From Clitopilus passeckerianus (lineage: Eukaryota > Basidiomycota > Agaricomycetes > Agaricales > Entolomataceae): 64,000 bases of DNA. Of the stretch, positions 48,134 through 59,614 are shown piece by piece; position 1 is the first letter of the stretch, and the number at the start of each line of letters is the position of its first letter. Below the pieces are notes generated by a model. The model saw nothing but the letters and a program-made list of their open reading frames with translations. It was not told the DNA's origin and did not search any database. Both the position numbers and the translations under genes were made by a program. The stretch spans positions 368,401 to 432,400 of the forward strand of contig CALYLX010000057.1 in the NCBI GenBank assembly GCA_944990035.1, written 5' to 3'.

Positions 48134-51100
48134 ATGTCCTCCAAAACCAAGGCAGAAAAGCTCGCAGCGCTAGCTCAGCTGAAAAAGGCGCGTCAAGGAG
48201 GTGGTCGAGAGTTCAAGGTACGTGTTTTCTGTCATGGGAAGACCTTGGACGAATAGACTAATCTATTATGGTCACTGTGCTGTTAGGATTCCAACACGGA
48301 CATCTACGATGAGGTCTCGGAGTCGGACTATAAGCTCATAGTGAAGGGTCGCCTCCAAGAGGACGATTTCATTGAAGATGATGGGCCTTCCGGATATGTT
48401 GATAATGGGATGGAGGAAGATTGGAACGACGGACGCGACGATGAGTCTGATGAGGAAGTTGAGCGAACGAAGAAATGTAGGACCTCCTCCCTCACCTCCT
48501 CTCAACGCGTCTAACTGACATATCCTCCAGCAAAGAAACCCAAGAAAGTCGACAAATCTAGGATCAAAGCAAAATCGACGGTAGAACGCGAAGCTCCTGC
48601 ACCCGTTACTATGAACGCGTACAGACCCACCAAGACAGTGGAACAAGAATCTGACTTCATGGCTTCTCTGTTGGGTACCATGGACGCTGCACCAGCTCTG
48701 GTCCCTGCCTCGCGTAAACGGAAGCCATCACCAAGTCGCTATGAATCCCCTTCCCCACCACCTCCACGACGACACCACGGCAATGGGTACAAAGCTCACA
48801 GAGAGCCCACTTACGACGACCTTTCCTCCGATGGTCCTCCTGAGGATACCTACCCCACCTCAGACGACGCGTACACCTTCTCCAGCCCCTACAAGAAACC
48901 CAAGATCGAGGACGACGGAATAACCCCACACACCACATCCAAACTAGCCAAGCTGGAAGTAAACAGTGCAGCCTCGTCCGATTTCGACGATATCGATATG
49001 GACTCCTTTAATGACATTGACGACATGGACTTGGACGACATCGGTCCCTCCAAACCCGTTGTCAAACCAGAACCTGTGGAATTCAAGATTGCACGTCGGG
49101 CAGTAGCCCCCAAAGCCGACCTGGACACGAAACCGGGGTGGTTGTCGGTTTATGACTCCCTAGCTGCGAACGTCAAGGACGAGCCGCTGGACACGTTGGG
49201 TTCTGGTACTGGATCCTCGTCGTCACCCGAAAAGAGGGGAGAGGCGGATGTCCTGGAACCTGATGGCTCTTTGAGGTTCTACTGGCTGGATTACCTCGAA
49301 CATGAGGGCAACGTCTACTTTATTGGGAAGGTCCTCTCGCCTTCGCCAGCTTCCTCCCCTTCTTCCCCGCCGCAGTGGATATCATGTTGCGTTACCGTCA
49401 CCAATATCCAGCGAAATCTCTACGTTCTTCCCCGCCCTTTCCGAGCATTCCAAGAGCCGGACCCGGATTACCCAGATGACCCTAGGAGGGGGATATTGGT
49501 CGAAACGGATATTGTCCCCAGCAAAGCGGACGTACAGTCGGATTTCGAGTATTTGAGGAAGAACTTCAAGGTTGGCGGGTGGAGGGGAAGTTTGTGAAGA
49601 GGAGGTGCGTTTTTGGTCAGACGAAGGAGGAGAGGGAGGAGAGGGAGTGGTTGAAGGTCGTTTATGGGTTTAATGGTCAGTCTTCTTTCACCATCGCCTT
49701 TTGGAATTCTGATAATGAATTTGCTGTGTCTAGATCCTGTACTCCCTGTTGATTCGGCTACGCCAAATATCGAGAAGATTATGGGTACGAACACTAGCGC
49801 TTTCGAACTCCTGGTACTCAAGCGGAAAATCATGGGGCCTTGCTGGCTTGAAATCAAGAATCCTCAAGTCGAGTTCAAAGGGGTATGTCCGTGCTACTTC
49901 ATGCTCACCTGCAACGTACTAACAAGAATATAGGTCTCGTGGTGTAAGGTTGAAGCTACCGTTACTGATCCTAAGGACATCAACCCGCTCCCAGAGACGA
50001 TACCTGATGCTCCGAAGGGCATGTCCGTGAACTTATACAAGGACCTTCCGCCTCTCACTATGGCGAGTGTCTGCGTCAGGACGATCGTTAATCATCAGCA
50101 AAACATGAGGGAGGTGGTTTGTGCTACCGTCAGGATCTGGAGAAACAGTATGTCTTCCTAAGCGTCTATTTCAGGGTAAAACTTCGTCTTAACGATGATC
50201 CCTTGTTAGTGAACATTGATGATCCCACACCACCGGAGAAGCTCCCTTGTAGCGTGCATACTTTCGTCCGCCCGTTAGCGGACCGGTTCCCTGGTGGCTT
50301 TGAGAAGCAAGCCACTGATCGAAGGAAGGGAGCGACAACCATCACGCCAGTGAAGAACGAAAGGATGCTGCTGACCAGCCTTCTGAGTAGGTTTTACCTC
50401 TTTTTCTTTCGTAGTCTCTGACTCAAGATTCCTACAGTGACAATCCACAAGTCGGACCCTGACGTCCTCATCGGACACTCCTTCCTCGCAAACGACCTCG
50501 ACGTTCTCCTGCTCCGCATGAAAGAGCTGAAAGTCGAGCACTGGAGTAGGGTGGGCAGGTTCAGGCGAGCGAAGTGGCCTCATAACTTGGGCAAGCAGGG
50601 TGGTGGTACAGGAGCGCAGCTGAGGTTGCTCAGCGGGAGGCTGGTCTGTGACCTAGCCAGTGATGGCGCAAAGGTGGATTTCTGTCACCTTCCTACTGTT
50701 AAGACGGAATGCTGACTTAGGCCGCAAGAGCATGATCGTGTCAACGACGTGGTCCCTCACCGAAATGGTTCGGACACACTTGAACCACGAGCGTCAAGAT
50801 ATCGACCCCGATGATACTGCATCCTACTTTGACGGGACTCTCTCGAATCCAGAGAGGCTAATGGTATACGTGAGGCATTGTGAGCTTGATGCTCATTATG
50901 GCATGGCTATCGTTTGGAAGGTGCAAATGCTGGCGTTGACCAGGGTGCTGACGAATTTGGCTGGTAACGCTTGGTAAGTCGTCATGGCGGTCCCTCCAGA
51001 GTCGGCTTCTGAAATTGAGTTCTTTTCAGGAATAAGACGCTCAATGGTGGTCGAGCCGAACGGAACGAGTACATTCTGCTTCATGAATTCCATCGCCTCA

Positions 51101-53594
51101 AATATATCTCCCCGGACAAGCTTTACGGCTCGAAAGCACTGGCAGCCGTGAAGGCAGAGAACGCTGCTCTCGAAGGAAGGGAGGACGACGAAGCCACTGG
51201 GTCCAAAGCAGGAAAAGGTAGTGCAGGGAAGACCAAGAAGAAAGACAAGTACAAGGGTGGTCTTGTATTCGAACCCAAGCGAGGGCTATATGACAAGTTC
51301 ATCTTGGTCATGGACTTCAACTCGCTCTATCCGAGTATCATTCAGGAGTGGAATATTGATTTCACTACTGTGGAGAGCACGGAGGAATTTGATGAGGTCG
51401 GTTTCTGCGTCTCCCCTGATGACGACTCCTGATCATGTCCTTTCTGCAGAATGGCGAGGAGAAGATCCCCGAACCACCCAGTTCGGAAGTCCCTCAAGGC
51501 GTCTTACCCAGGCTTATCGCCACTCTCGTCAGTCGCCGAAGAGCAGTGAAATCACTCATGAAGGACAAGTCTGCTACGCCATCCCAACTACTGCAGGTGC
51601 GTTTTCCCCCAACACTCCACGCTTCCTGGAGTCTTAGTTTCCCTGCAGTACGACGTGAAGCAAATGGCTCTCAAGCTTACCGCCAACTCCATGTATGGTT
51701 GTCTTGGATTCGAATATTCAAGATATTACGCTCGACCGCTGGCTGCTCTCACGACGTTCAAAGGTCGTGAAATCTTGACACATACCAGGGAGCTGGCCGA
51801 GAGCAAGGAACTTGATGTGCGTGGTCCTGGTACTGCTTCCTCTCTTTTGCTGACGCACCTTACATTTATAGGTTGTCTACGGAGACACGGACTCCGTGTT
51901 CGTCAACTCTGGTGTGACTGAACTCCCAGAGGCCTTGCGGATTTCAGCCGAGTTCAAGAAAGCCGTCAACGACACCTACAAACTTCTTGAGATCGACCTC
52001 GATGGAATCTTCCAACGCCTGTTGCTTCTCCAAAAGAAGAAATACGCCGCCATTAAAGTCGAAGATGGCACCAGAACCAAGACGGAGGTCAAGGGTCTAG
52101 ACATGAAACGACGAGAGTACAGCGCTCTCTCGAAGAATGTATCACAGTAAGTGTGTCCTAACCCCCAGACGAAGCCATGTTGACAGATATCAGGTATGTG
52201 CTTGAGCAAGTGCTGTCGGGGGAGTCAACCGAAATAGCAGTTGAAAATATCCACGAGTACCTGCGTTCTGTCGGGGAAAACGTTCGAGCCGGCAAGGTAC
52301 CACTTGATGAATTCATCATTTTCAAGGTATGTTGTACGCTATTAGCTATTGACCGCACGATACTGAGCTCCCATAAATAGCGGCTTGGCAAAGAACCTGA
52401 AGCGTACCCCGATAAGAAAAGTCAACCTCACGTACAAGTCGCACTTAGGATGAAGGAAAGGGGTAGCACCGCTCGGTCTGGAGATGTCATACCTTACATA
52501 TTCTGCTTGGATGATGAAGGAGACGAAGTTAAAACAAGTCAGGCCGAGCGAGCCAAACATCCCGATGAGTTGAGGAAGGCTGGGTCTGAGTTGAAGATTG
52601 GTAGGTGGTTTTCTGGACGTTTACACCATCATTTGACTGATTATTGGACCAGACTTCGATTACTACCTCTCCCATCAAGTCCTGCCGCCTATCGAACGTC
52701 TGTGTGATCCTATCGAGGGTACAGAGAGATCAAGGCTTGCAGAGTGCCTCGGTAAGAGGGGTTGAATTTGACCAAGGCTTGAGGGCTCACCACATATGTA
52801 GGATTGGATCCTTCTAGGTATCGGAACTCCACTGGGGGCCAGGAAGAGAATGTTTTCGCAACTTTCGATTCCCAGAAGACGGATGCTCAGCGCTATGCCA
52901 AGTGCAAACCGTTCCTTGTCAAGTGTCATTGCACGGCTGAGACTGCCTTCGAGCCTCTTTATAGTAGCAAGGTGAGTGGAATCACGGAATCTCCTTAGGT
53001 TGGCGTCAACTAACATGTCGGTCTCGAAGCCCCTTATCCTCAAATCGGAGGGCCCAACCTGTTTACGGTGCAAAGAGCCTATCAAAGTTGGGCGACTAGC
53101 GGTACAGCTCGAAATCCAGATACGGAGCTATATCAACAAGTATTACGAGGGTTGGACACGATGCACGGATGAACAATGTCAGAATAGGACGAGAATGATG
53201 GGCGTCTACGGCAGGCGATGCGTCCTCTCATCATGTTCAAGCACTGTTGCATACGAGGTACTCGTCTTGCTCATCTCCTCCTGTTCATGCCATTTAACCT
53301 TGCACTCTCCAATAGGTTACCGATGATGAGCTCTTTACGCAATTGCGATACTTCCGACATCTCTTTGACGGCGAGCATGCAGAGGCAGTGGCTGGTTCAG
53401 GTGACTTTTCTCCCGAGTTTTCTCTAAAACGATCGCTTACATTCCATAATCAAGGTCAATCAGCAGTTAAGGGCATCGTCGTCAATAATCTACAACTGTT
53501 AGAAATACTCCGCAACTGCGTGGACAAATATCTCGACCAATCGGCCACGAAATGGGTGGACCTCAACTCTTTATTTTCTTTTATGAAGTTCTAG
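48134..53594 (+). CDS. POL1: DNA polymerase alpha catalytic subunit, one apparent 1-nt deletion
   Basis: Extends RNA primers to start Okazaki fragments as part of the Pol alpha-primase complex. My model has 19 exons: 48134-48217, 48287-48476, 48531-49675, 49734-49882, 49934-50147, 50210-50386, 50438-50673, 50729-50973, 51030-51396, 51450-51596, 51649-51816, 51872-52146, 52194-52326, 52381-52600, 52653-52751, 52802-52971, 53030-53257, 53316-53400, 53455-53594. It encodes about 1490 residues. Family B motifs are all present: [16 protein letters not shown] (motif A), [13 protein letters not shown] (B) and YGDTDSVFV (C). Cysteine pairs of the C-terminal metal sites follow (CLRC, CTDEQC, RRC...SSC). 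In the G run 49584-49587 one G is missing: the straight frame stops at a TGA after WRGSL, while [11 protein letters not shown] continues one frame over and aligns with other Pol1 proteins. The coding sum is one short of a multiple of three. Confidence 0.93.
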
Positions 53595-53690
53595 TCCCAT
53601 GCGCTTTCCTGTTCCTCCGTTTTCGTCTTGTCAGCTCTGTATCATGCTCAACTGTATAACTCTGCACATATTCAATGATAATACAGCTCA

Positions 53691-54946
53691 TCAACGAAAA
53701 ACACCCACAAACCTGTATCTGAACTCTTGTTGGTTATTCGAATCAGGTGGCCGCTTCTTGAGGTGGCACTTGCATCTGAACCTCCATCTTGGGCACGTCT
53801 TCAACGTCCGCCTGTCCCGTTTTTTGGGAGATAGAGATGGTGGCATTTGCAATACCGAGATGTGTGGATCGACAACATAGCTCTGTCCCCCCATGGGAGC
53901 AAGCTCGATTGGGCTACGGTGTTGGTCGTTAGCGAGCGTAGCGTCTTCTTCGTCGTGCAAGAGGAGCAATTGGACTATTCCCTCCATCCCTTGATAAGAC
54001 GCCCATGCTAGTGCAGTTCTTCCGGACGAGTCCTGGATGTTGATGTCAATGCGATCTTGCAGAAGTAACAGTCGAGCGATACCGATATGTCCACGATAAG
54101 CAGACCATATCAGGGGGGTGCTGTTATGCAGGTTCCGTGAATTGATGTCTATACCATCCTTGGTCAGGAGAGAGCGCATGATATCGACAAGTCCTTTGTT
54201 TGGCGCTCAACCTAAGGGTGTCATGTGTTGAGCATCGGCTGTGTTAACGTCGATATCCTTCCTGGTGAGTAGATGGTCCAAATATTCTAGATATCCGTAA
54301 TATGTCGCCTAGCTCAAGGGTGTTCTGCCGATGATGTCTCAGGTATTTGCACTAACATCCAGGGACTCACAGGCAAGCAACCAATTAACGATCGACAACT
54401 ATGGGTGACTAGAAGTTACGGCGGAATGCAATGCCGTCCTCAGAATCCAGCGGAGGACTGAATTAGGGTCCACTTCTTCATAATCAAAAAGAGCCTCAAC
54501 ACATTTCGCACTCCTTCGTTCTGCAGCTAACGCAAGAGGGGGATAACCGTCGGGATCAAATCGTTCACCGCGCCGAATTGCAGAAAAGTCTGGCCGCCGT
54601 GGATGCCGGGTTGATGCCAGGCGGGGCGGTAGTGAGCGATCCAATATCTAGCAATAGGTCACACCACTCCTTGGTTCGCTTGGGATAGCTGACAGCTTGA
54701 AGCAGCTTGATAGTTCGAGTAGTATGATCGCATGCCAATTGAAGTGGTTTGAGGACATCCATGAGTCCTACCCCTCTCAATCTCCAGCTTTCTGGACTTA
54801 AGAATGGTAGCTCGTTTGGCGTCTGATAAGAGCAGTTGACAGTCTTTGTAAATTGCCATTGCAACTTGTTTGTTCAAACCGGCTTCCTCACCTAAAAATT
54901 CCGGTAGTTGACGCGATCTCAATGGAAAGAATGTTATGTGGCGCAA
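53691..54946 (-). pseudogene. decayed ankyrin-repeat gene
   Basis: Read right to left, one long frame (from about 54644 to 53691) keeps ankyrin repeats (NLHNSTPLIWSAYRGHIGIA, SSGRTALAWASYQG) but is cut by four in-frame stops in about 230 nt: after TSSHP, after VSANT, after TPLS and after TPLG. The last two fall where ankyrin repeats have Trp (TPLxWA), fitting TGG to TAG or TGA changes. An upstream piece (54946-54659) with a helical Leu/Lys-rich sequence lies in another frame. The gene is no longer translatable as a whole. Confidence 0.8.
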
Positions 54947-55406
54947 GTAAGTAAATATCTAGATCGCAATTTTTGACCCGCTTCCAGATTCAATTTCGAC
55001 GTTCTGGTTTTGGCCATGCCATGGGCCTGGGCAAGTGCCATGGTCTAGGTCCGGCGTCTTGGCTACGTCACGTGGACAGTCGGCAAACCGCGCCGAGATT
55101 GTTGGTCGGGATCGGACCGAACTCATCGACGATTTTTATGAACTTAAGCATTAGCAAATGAGGTGCAATGAGGGAGAAGGATCTTGTGTATTCCCAGTGA
55201 ATGGATAGCTATTCGACACAGCACGGCTAGGTCGAGATTATCGAGTATTCATGTCATCTATTCTTTCTGACTTGAGAAACGAAGAAAGAACCTGATATTC
55301 ATCTCGGGATTTGAATAATAGGTTTTGCTTGCAAAGCAAGATTTCTATAGTCATGGGGACTATTCGCGTTTTCACAACCAAATGATGTGAAGGATGTGGT
55401 TGCAAG
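54947..55406. other. intergenic
   Basis: Spacer between the ankyrin relic and the 3' end of the flavin reductase-like gene. Contains a repeated ATGGGCC/CCATGG-rich patch near 55017-55045 but no gene. Confidence 0.4.
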
Positions 55407-56378
55407 TCAGGTTTGATATCGAATGGCAGTAATTGTAGCGTTTGGAGCGTTGGCACTTCGTGCTGATTGGTAGCGGGGGTAACGAATGACGTTCTTCTTT
55501 GGAGGTACTGTTATACTTTCGGTCGGAGGAGGGGGCTCGATGCAGGAGGTATACCCGCGATGATAATAAATCAGCGGTTGCTTGTCCAGAGGTTCCTCGT
55601 CAAGCTCCTTGTGCTGAACATGTTCAATGCGAGTGACTTGAGCAATGAACAACTCCGAGCTGCTCCGAAGCTCTGCCTGCTTGACCTCCGCGTCACTTCT
55701 CGTACCTTCCAACCGGCCGAGACCAGAAAGATATTGCAGATCGTGCAGAGGTATAGCCGGTGCCGCGAGATGACAAGTGAACGCGCCTAAACATCCGTCC
55801 AGAACAGGTACCCCTTCAGCAGTGAGTGTATAAGGGACGGAGGAAAATGGGTGAGGGTATAGGTCTGCTCTTGAGAATTTGTGCGAGATAGATGCTTGCG
55901 CAGCCGAAAGGAGATTGATGACCATGGTGCCTTGCGAGTTGGAAGCGTTTTGAGTGGGATCGGAGGACACCTCCCAAGCGGTTTGGGAATGGTGCAAAGG
56001 TTCGTTCCGCCTCAGTATTGTGGCCATGCGAGAGGGTATCCTCAAGGCAAAGGATATGAGGGGGTATGGGACCATAGCTATGGACGTGAACGATGATAAT
56101 GTAGCGCCATGGTAAGGATGTTCGTCAGCGACGGTTCCATTGCCGATATTGCGAGCAGTTACTACTGCAACCGGTTGAGCTGTCTTCCGCAGTAAATCCT
56201 TGAACCGTTCGACGCTATTCTGGCGCTGCGGACTACCGCTGTAGTAGCGAGCTAATTGAACACGCTGCCGACCTCGAAGTTGGCAAGAGGATAGACACTT
56301 GGAAGTCGAGGTCACGATACCGGACATGCGAGCCTGTTGGACGATGCGGCGTTTTTCCAGATCAAACCCAAAAGGCAT
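55407..56378 (-). CDS. flavin-reductase-like FMN-binding split-barrel protein, probably mitochondrial
   Basis: A single exon of 323 codons from MPFGFDLEKRR; an upstream codon in frame is GTG, so this ATG is the better start. A basic, Ser/Arg-rich N-terminus (SSCQLRGRQRVQLARYYSGS) looks like a mitochondrial targeting sequence. The domain starts near FKDLLRKTAQPVAVVTARN. It continues with HGATLSSFTSIAMVPYPLIS and SFALRIPSRMA, the flavin-binding core of the flavin reductase family. VINLLSAAQ, LDGCLGAFTCHL and a Ser/Glu insert follow, then PLIYYHRGYTS near the end. Such proteins use NAD(P)H to reduce FMN or bind FMN. It is unusual here in having no intron. Confidence 0.8.
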   Translation of the reverse strand: MPFGFDLEKRRIVQQARMSGIVTSTSKCLSSCQLRGRQRVQLARYYSGSPQRQNSVERFKDLLRKTAQPVAVVTARNIGNGTVADEHPYHGATLSSFTSIAMVPYPLISFALRIPSRMATILRRNEPLHHSQTAWEVSSDPTQNASNSQGTMVINLLSAAQASISHKFSRADLYPHPFSSVPYTLTAEGVPVLDGCLGAFTCHLAAPAIPLHDLQYLSGLGRLEGTRSDAEVKQAELRSSSELFIAQVTRIEHVQHKELDEEPLDKQPLIYYHRGYTSCIEPPPPTESITVPPKKNVIRYPRYQSARSANAPNATITAIRYQT

Positions 56379-56881
56379 CACATTGGGCTGAGTCAGCCGG
56401 CTTTCGGATTGGTTCCTGTTGCCCGAGTCTTCTGCCGACGAAGGATCTTCTTTAGACCGGCCTCTTCTTGAATCTCATTGGCCATGTGTCTCCATGTGTC
56501 CAACACTAGCGCTTCAGAAATGTTCCCTGTGGTAATCTTTACTTGGGTTCCGCTGGAGTTTCGCCCTCACTTATAGTGATTGGAGGCTTAAATGGCGTTA
56601 ACCTCAGCTCAACCATAATCCGCCTTGTTCGACCCAGGTTCAACCCTTCATTGGCCCCCTCGGCAAGCCGTCTGACTCAGGCTATATCGATCTGGATTAG
56701 ATATCAAGAGCCAAAAGGATTTGAAACGTGGGCTTCTGCGTAAAGTACACCCGCCGGCCTGATATCGCTCGACAGGTAGGTTTTCGCATGTCATAGTCGT
56801 GAGCTTCTTTCATTGATCAAAACATTTAAATAGCCCACGAGTGGCACCGACCACCAGATCACACCATCTGATCGCCCAACC
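56379..56881. other. divergent intergenic region
   Basis: Shared promoter region of the flavin-reductase-like gene (-) and the MFS transporter (+). ATTTAAATAG near 56824-56833 is a possible TATA-like element for the transporter, about 50 nt before its ATG. Confidence 0.45.
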
Positions 56882-59258
56882 ATGCACTCCCCTGCATTGG
56901 AAGTTGGTCCTTCGAACAATGCATTGCGCGACGAGGGCGTTGTCGCGAAGTCGGTTGAGGATATTCAAGCTCCTCTGGATCCTCGATTGAGCCTAGCGTC
57001 GGGCCAGAATGATGTCACTCTCATTGGGACAAAGTCACCGTCGCTGAAGGCTTCCTCCGAAGACCTCAGCGAGAAAGGTGGAGCTGAGGAGCCTATCTAT
57101 GTGAGTAGTTCTTCCCTATAAACCGCTGAATCGTGTCCATGATCTGATCTCGGCGTATAGATCGAATTCGAGGAAGGGGACAAGCGTAACCCGGACAACT
57201 TCACCCTCAAGAAAAGATGTACCATCACTGCAATGGCAATTCTGTTCACGGTTATCTCAGGTGAATTCGGCGCGTGCTTTTGCATCTTTCTGACCTGACC
57301 TCTCGTCCAGCATCTGCAGGGTCCGCCTATAACCTTGGCTTTGACCAGATGACCAAGGATTTAAACTGCACAGGATTCCAAGCTACCCTCGGCCTCAGCC
57401 TCTACGCGCTAGGTTTTGGTGTCACTCCACTTGTTACCGCTTCCTTCAGCGAAGAGTTCGGCCGACAGCCTTTGTACATTGCCTCTTCCATCGGCTTCCT
57501 CCTGATGTATCTGGCAATAGCTATGTACGTCCCCTGGTCTCTCATATACCGCACCCAACCTTATTTTGGCCTACAGGGCTAAGAATATCCAGACTGTCCT
57601 CATATGTCGGTTCTTGCAAGGTGCCTTCGGCTCGACGGGAGCCACTATGGTTGGTGGTACAATAGCCGACATCTGGCCTCCCAGCCAGTAAGTGACTCAT
57701 TGATTCTCTGGTCTCGGCCTCGGTCAGCATGAACTAACATCCCCACTTCAGGCGCGGTTTACCGATGTCAATATTCGCCGTCGCTGCGATTGGAGGCACT
57801 GGATACGGCCCTCTCATGGGCGGCTGGGTCGAGATGAATCCTCATCTGGGTTGGAGGTGGATTCAATGGATTCAGATGATGTACGTTTCTCAATTCATTC
57901 GCGTGTTGCCCCCCTGCTTTTCATCACGCTTGAGCTCCGGTCGAAGGCTAACCTCGCCCCGCTGTCAGATACTCTGGCGCTTATACACTCCTCGTGCCTT
58001 TGTTGATGGCGGAAACGCGGTCGGCCGTGCTCCTCACTCGCATTGCGAAGAAGCTCAGGAAGGAAACCGGGGATCGGAGGTACAGAGCTAGGGTGGAGGA
58101 TGAGAGGGCGAGCTTAAGGACGATGATTTACATTTCCTGCACGCGGCCTGTCTGTACGTCGTTTCTTACCATGCGGTTGTTGAATGGCTAACGAGGCTGC
58201 CTGGCACAGACTTGATGACCACGGAACCAATTGTTGCAAGCTTCAGTCTGTGGATCGGGTTCCTTTGGGGCGTTTGTTACTGCATGATCGAGTATGTTTG
58301 ACTCCTGAATCGTTGGTTTATGCGCTAATATTCCTCAAGGTCCATCGGTGGAGCATTCAAGACCCTTCATGGCTTCAACAGCGGCCAAATTGGTCTAGCC
58401 TTCATCACTCTCATGTAAATCTTTTCTGGTGTACGATTTGGTCCCGGCTCACGAAATCCTTTCAGTGTCGGTTCTCTACTAGGCTTCGGCTCCAACTTCG
58501 TTCAGGCGTACCTTTACAAGTTAGTGATGATTTCTGCCGATCCGAAGCCTTATCTGATAACCCGTCCTTCCCTAGACGAGATCACCCTACAAAAGGTCCA
58601 GAGGCACGACTTCATTCTGCTTGCGCCGCAGCACCCATGATCCCCATTGGAATGCTGATCTATGCCTGGACATCCTACGCGCACGTTCATTGGATCGGTA
58701 TGATGTTTGGCATCACGGTATGTGGATCCTTCTCTCGGGAAAATATTATGGTCGCCTGACAGCATTTGACAACGACCAGATATTCATCTGGGGGACCTTC
58801 ATCGTATATCTTGCGGTTTTCTCGTATCTTGCGGATTGGTAGGTCCTTCCCGAAAAATTTAGGCCCTGTTTTTGTTGATCTGTATTCCGTAGCTATGGTC
58901 CATTTGCGTCATCGGCCCTAGCTGGTCAGAGTCTAGCTCGTAGGTCCTTTCGGCTTCTCATGACCTCTCTTGGACACTCATTCGATCACCAGGAAACCTC
59001 ATGGGCTTCGCTTTCCCTCTCTTCACGGTTCAAATGTACGACAAGCTCGGTTACAGATGGGCTAACACCCTCTTTGGATTAATCGGAGCCGTCATGATGC
59101 CCATACCATTTGTAGGTTCTTCTACTTCTCGAGAGTTCCGTGAGGTTGATGCTGTTGGTCTTTCGTAGGTCCTATTCTTCTACGGCCCGACAATCCGAAG
59201 TAAGAGCAAGTTCTCAAGAGCTGTCATGGAAGCCCAAGGGCAACCGAAGACACCCTGA
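56882..59258 (+). CDS. MFS transporter, DHA1-type (drug/polyamine)
   Basis: Proton-coupled exporter or importer in the plasma membrane. Fourteen exons (56882-57100, 57161-57260, 57311-57524, 57577-57687, 57752-57880, 57969-58153, 58210-58291, 58340-58414, 58466-58519, 58576-58717, 58780-58838, 58893-58939, 58993-59111, 59169-59258) give 541 residues with consistent phase. A hydrophilic N-tail of about 90 residues precedes NPDNFTLKKR. Twelve hydrophobic segments can be followed. Typical motifs are EEFGRQPLYIAS (loop 2-3), RFLQGAFGSTGATMVGGTIADIWP-like order (RFLQGAFGSTGATM, ADIWPP) and GPLMGGWV in helix 5. The central loop has KKLRKETGDRRYRAR. The substrate cannot be predicted. Confidence 0.9.
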
Positions 59259-59614
59259 TCATACACCTCCCATCATCCGAAAATATAGACTGCGGTCCTG
59301 GGAGCAGACAGCTACCAGATGATCTTCCATAGACTTTCTTTTTCACATCTCAAGACAGATGATCTTACTATACTAAACTGAGTTCGCTTGACTCAGATTG
59401 CGAACACGACGGTTTCTTACTGATGACCAGAACGAATGGGATATCATAGGGTCAAAATTAGGGATACAATACTTCTATTTAATGCAATGCAATGCGATAA
59501 TGATGATGATGCGGGTAGAATGCTGGTTGGTGATATAGTCCGAAGTGCGATAATGAAGTAAAATCTATAAATTAAGGTGGAGATGCCTGGGGGATCGAGG
59601 ACTGTGGGAGGTGT
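59259..59614. other. convergent 3' intergenic region
   Basis: Between the 3' ends of the MFS transporter (+) and the DUF6534 gene (-). A short run of ATGCAATGCAATGCGATAATGATGATGATG near 59480-59510 is a simple-sequence tract; no gene. Confidence 0.5.

Noticed and set aside
48657..49857. Long minus-strand open frames inside POL1
   Set aside because: They run antisense to strongly conserved polymerase coding sequence.
59480..59510. Microsatellite as a regulatory element
   Set aside because: Only a short ATG/ATGC simple-sequence run in a convergent 3' region.
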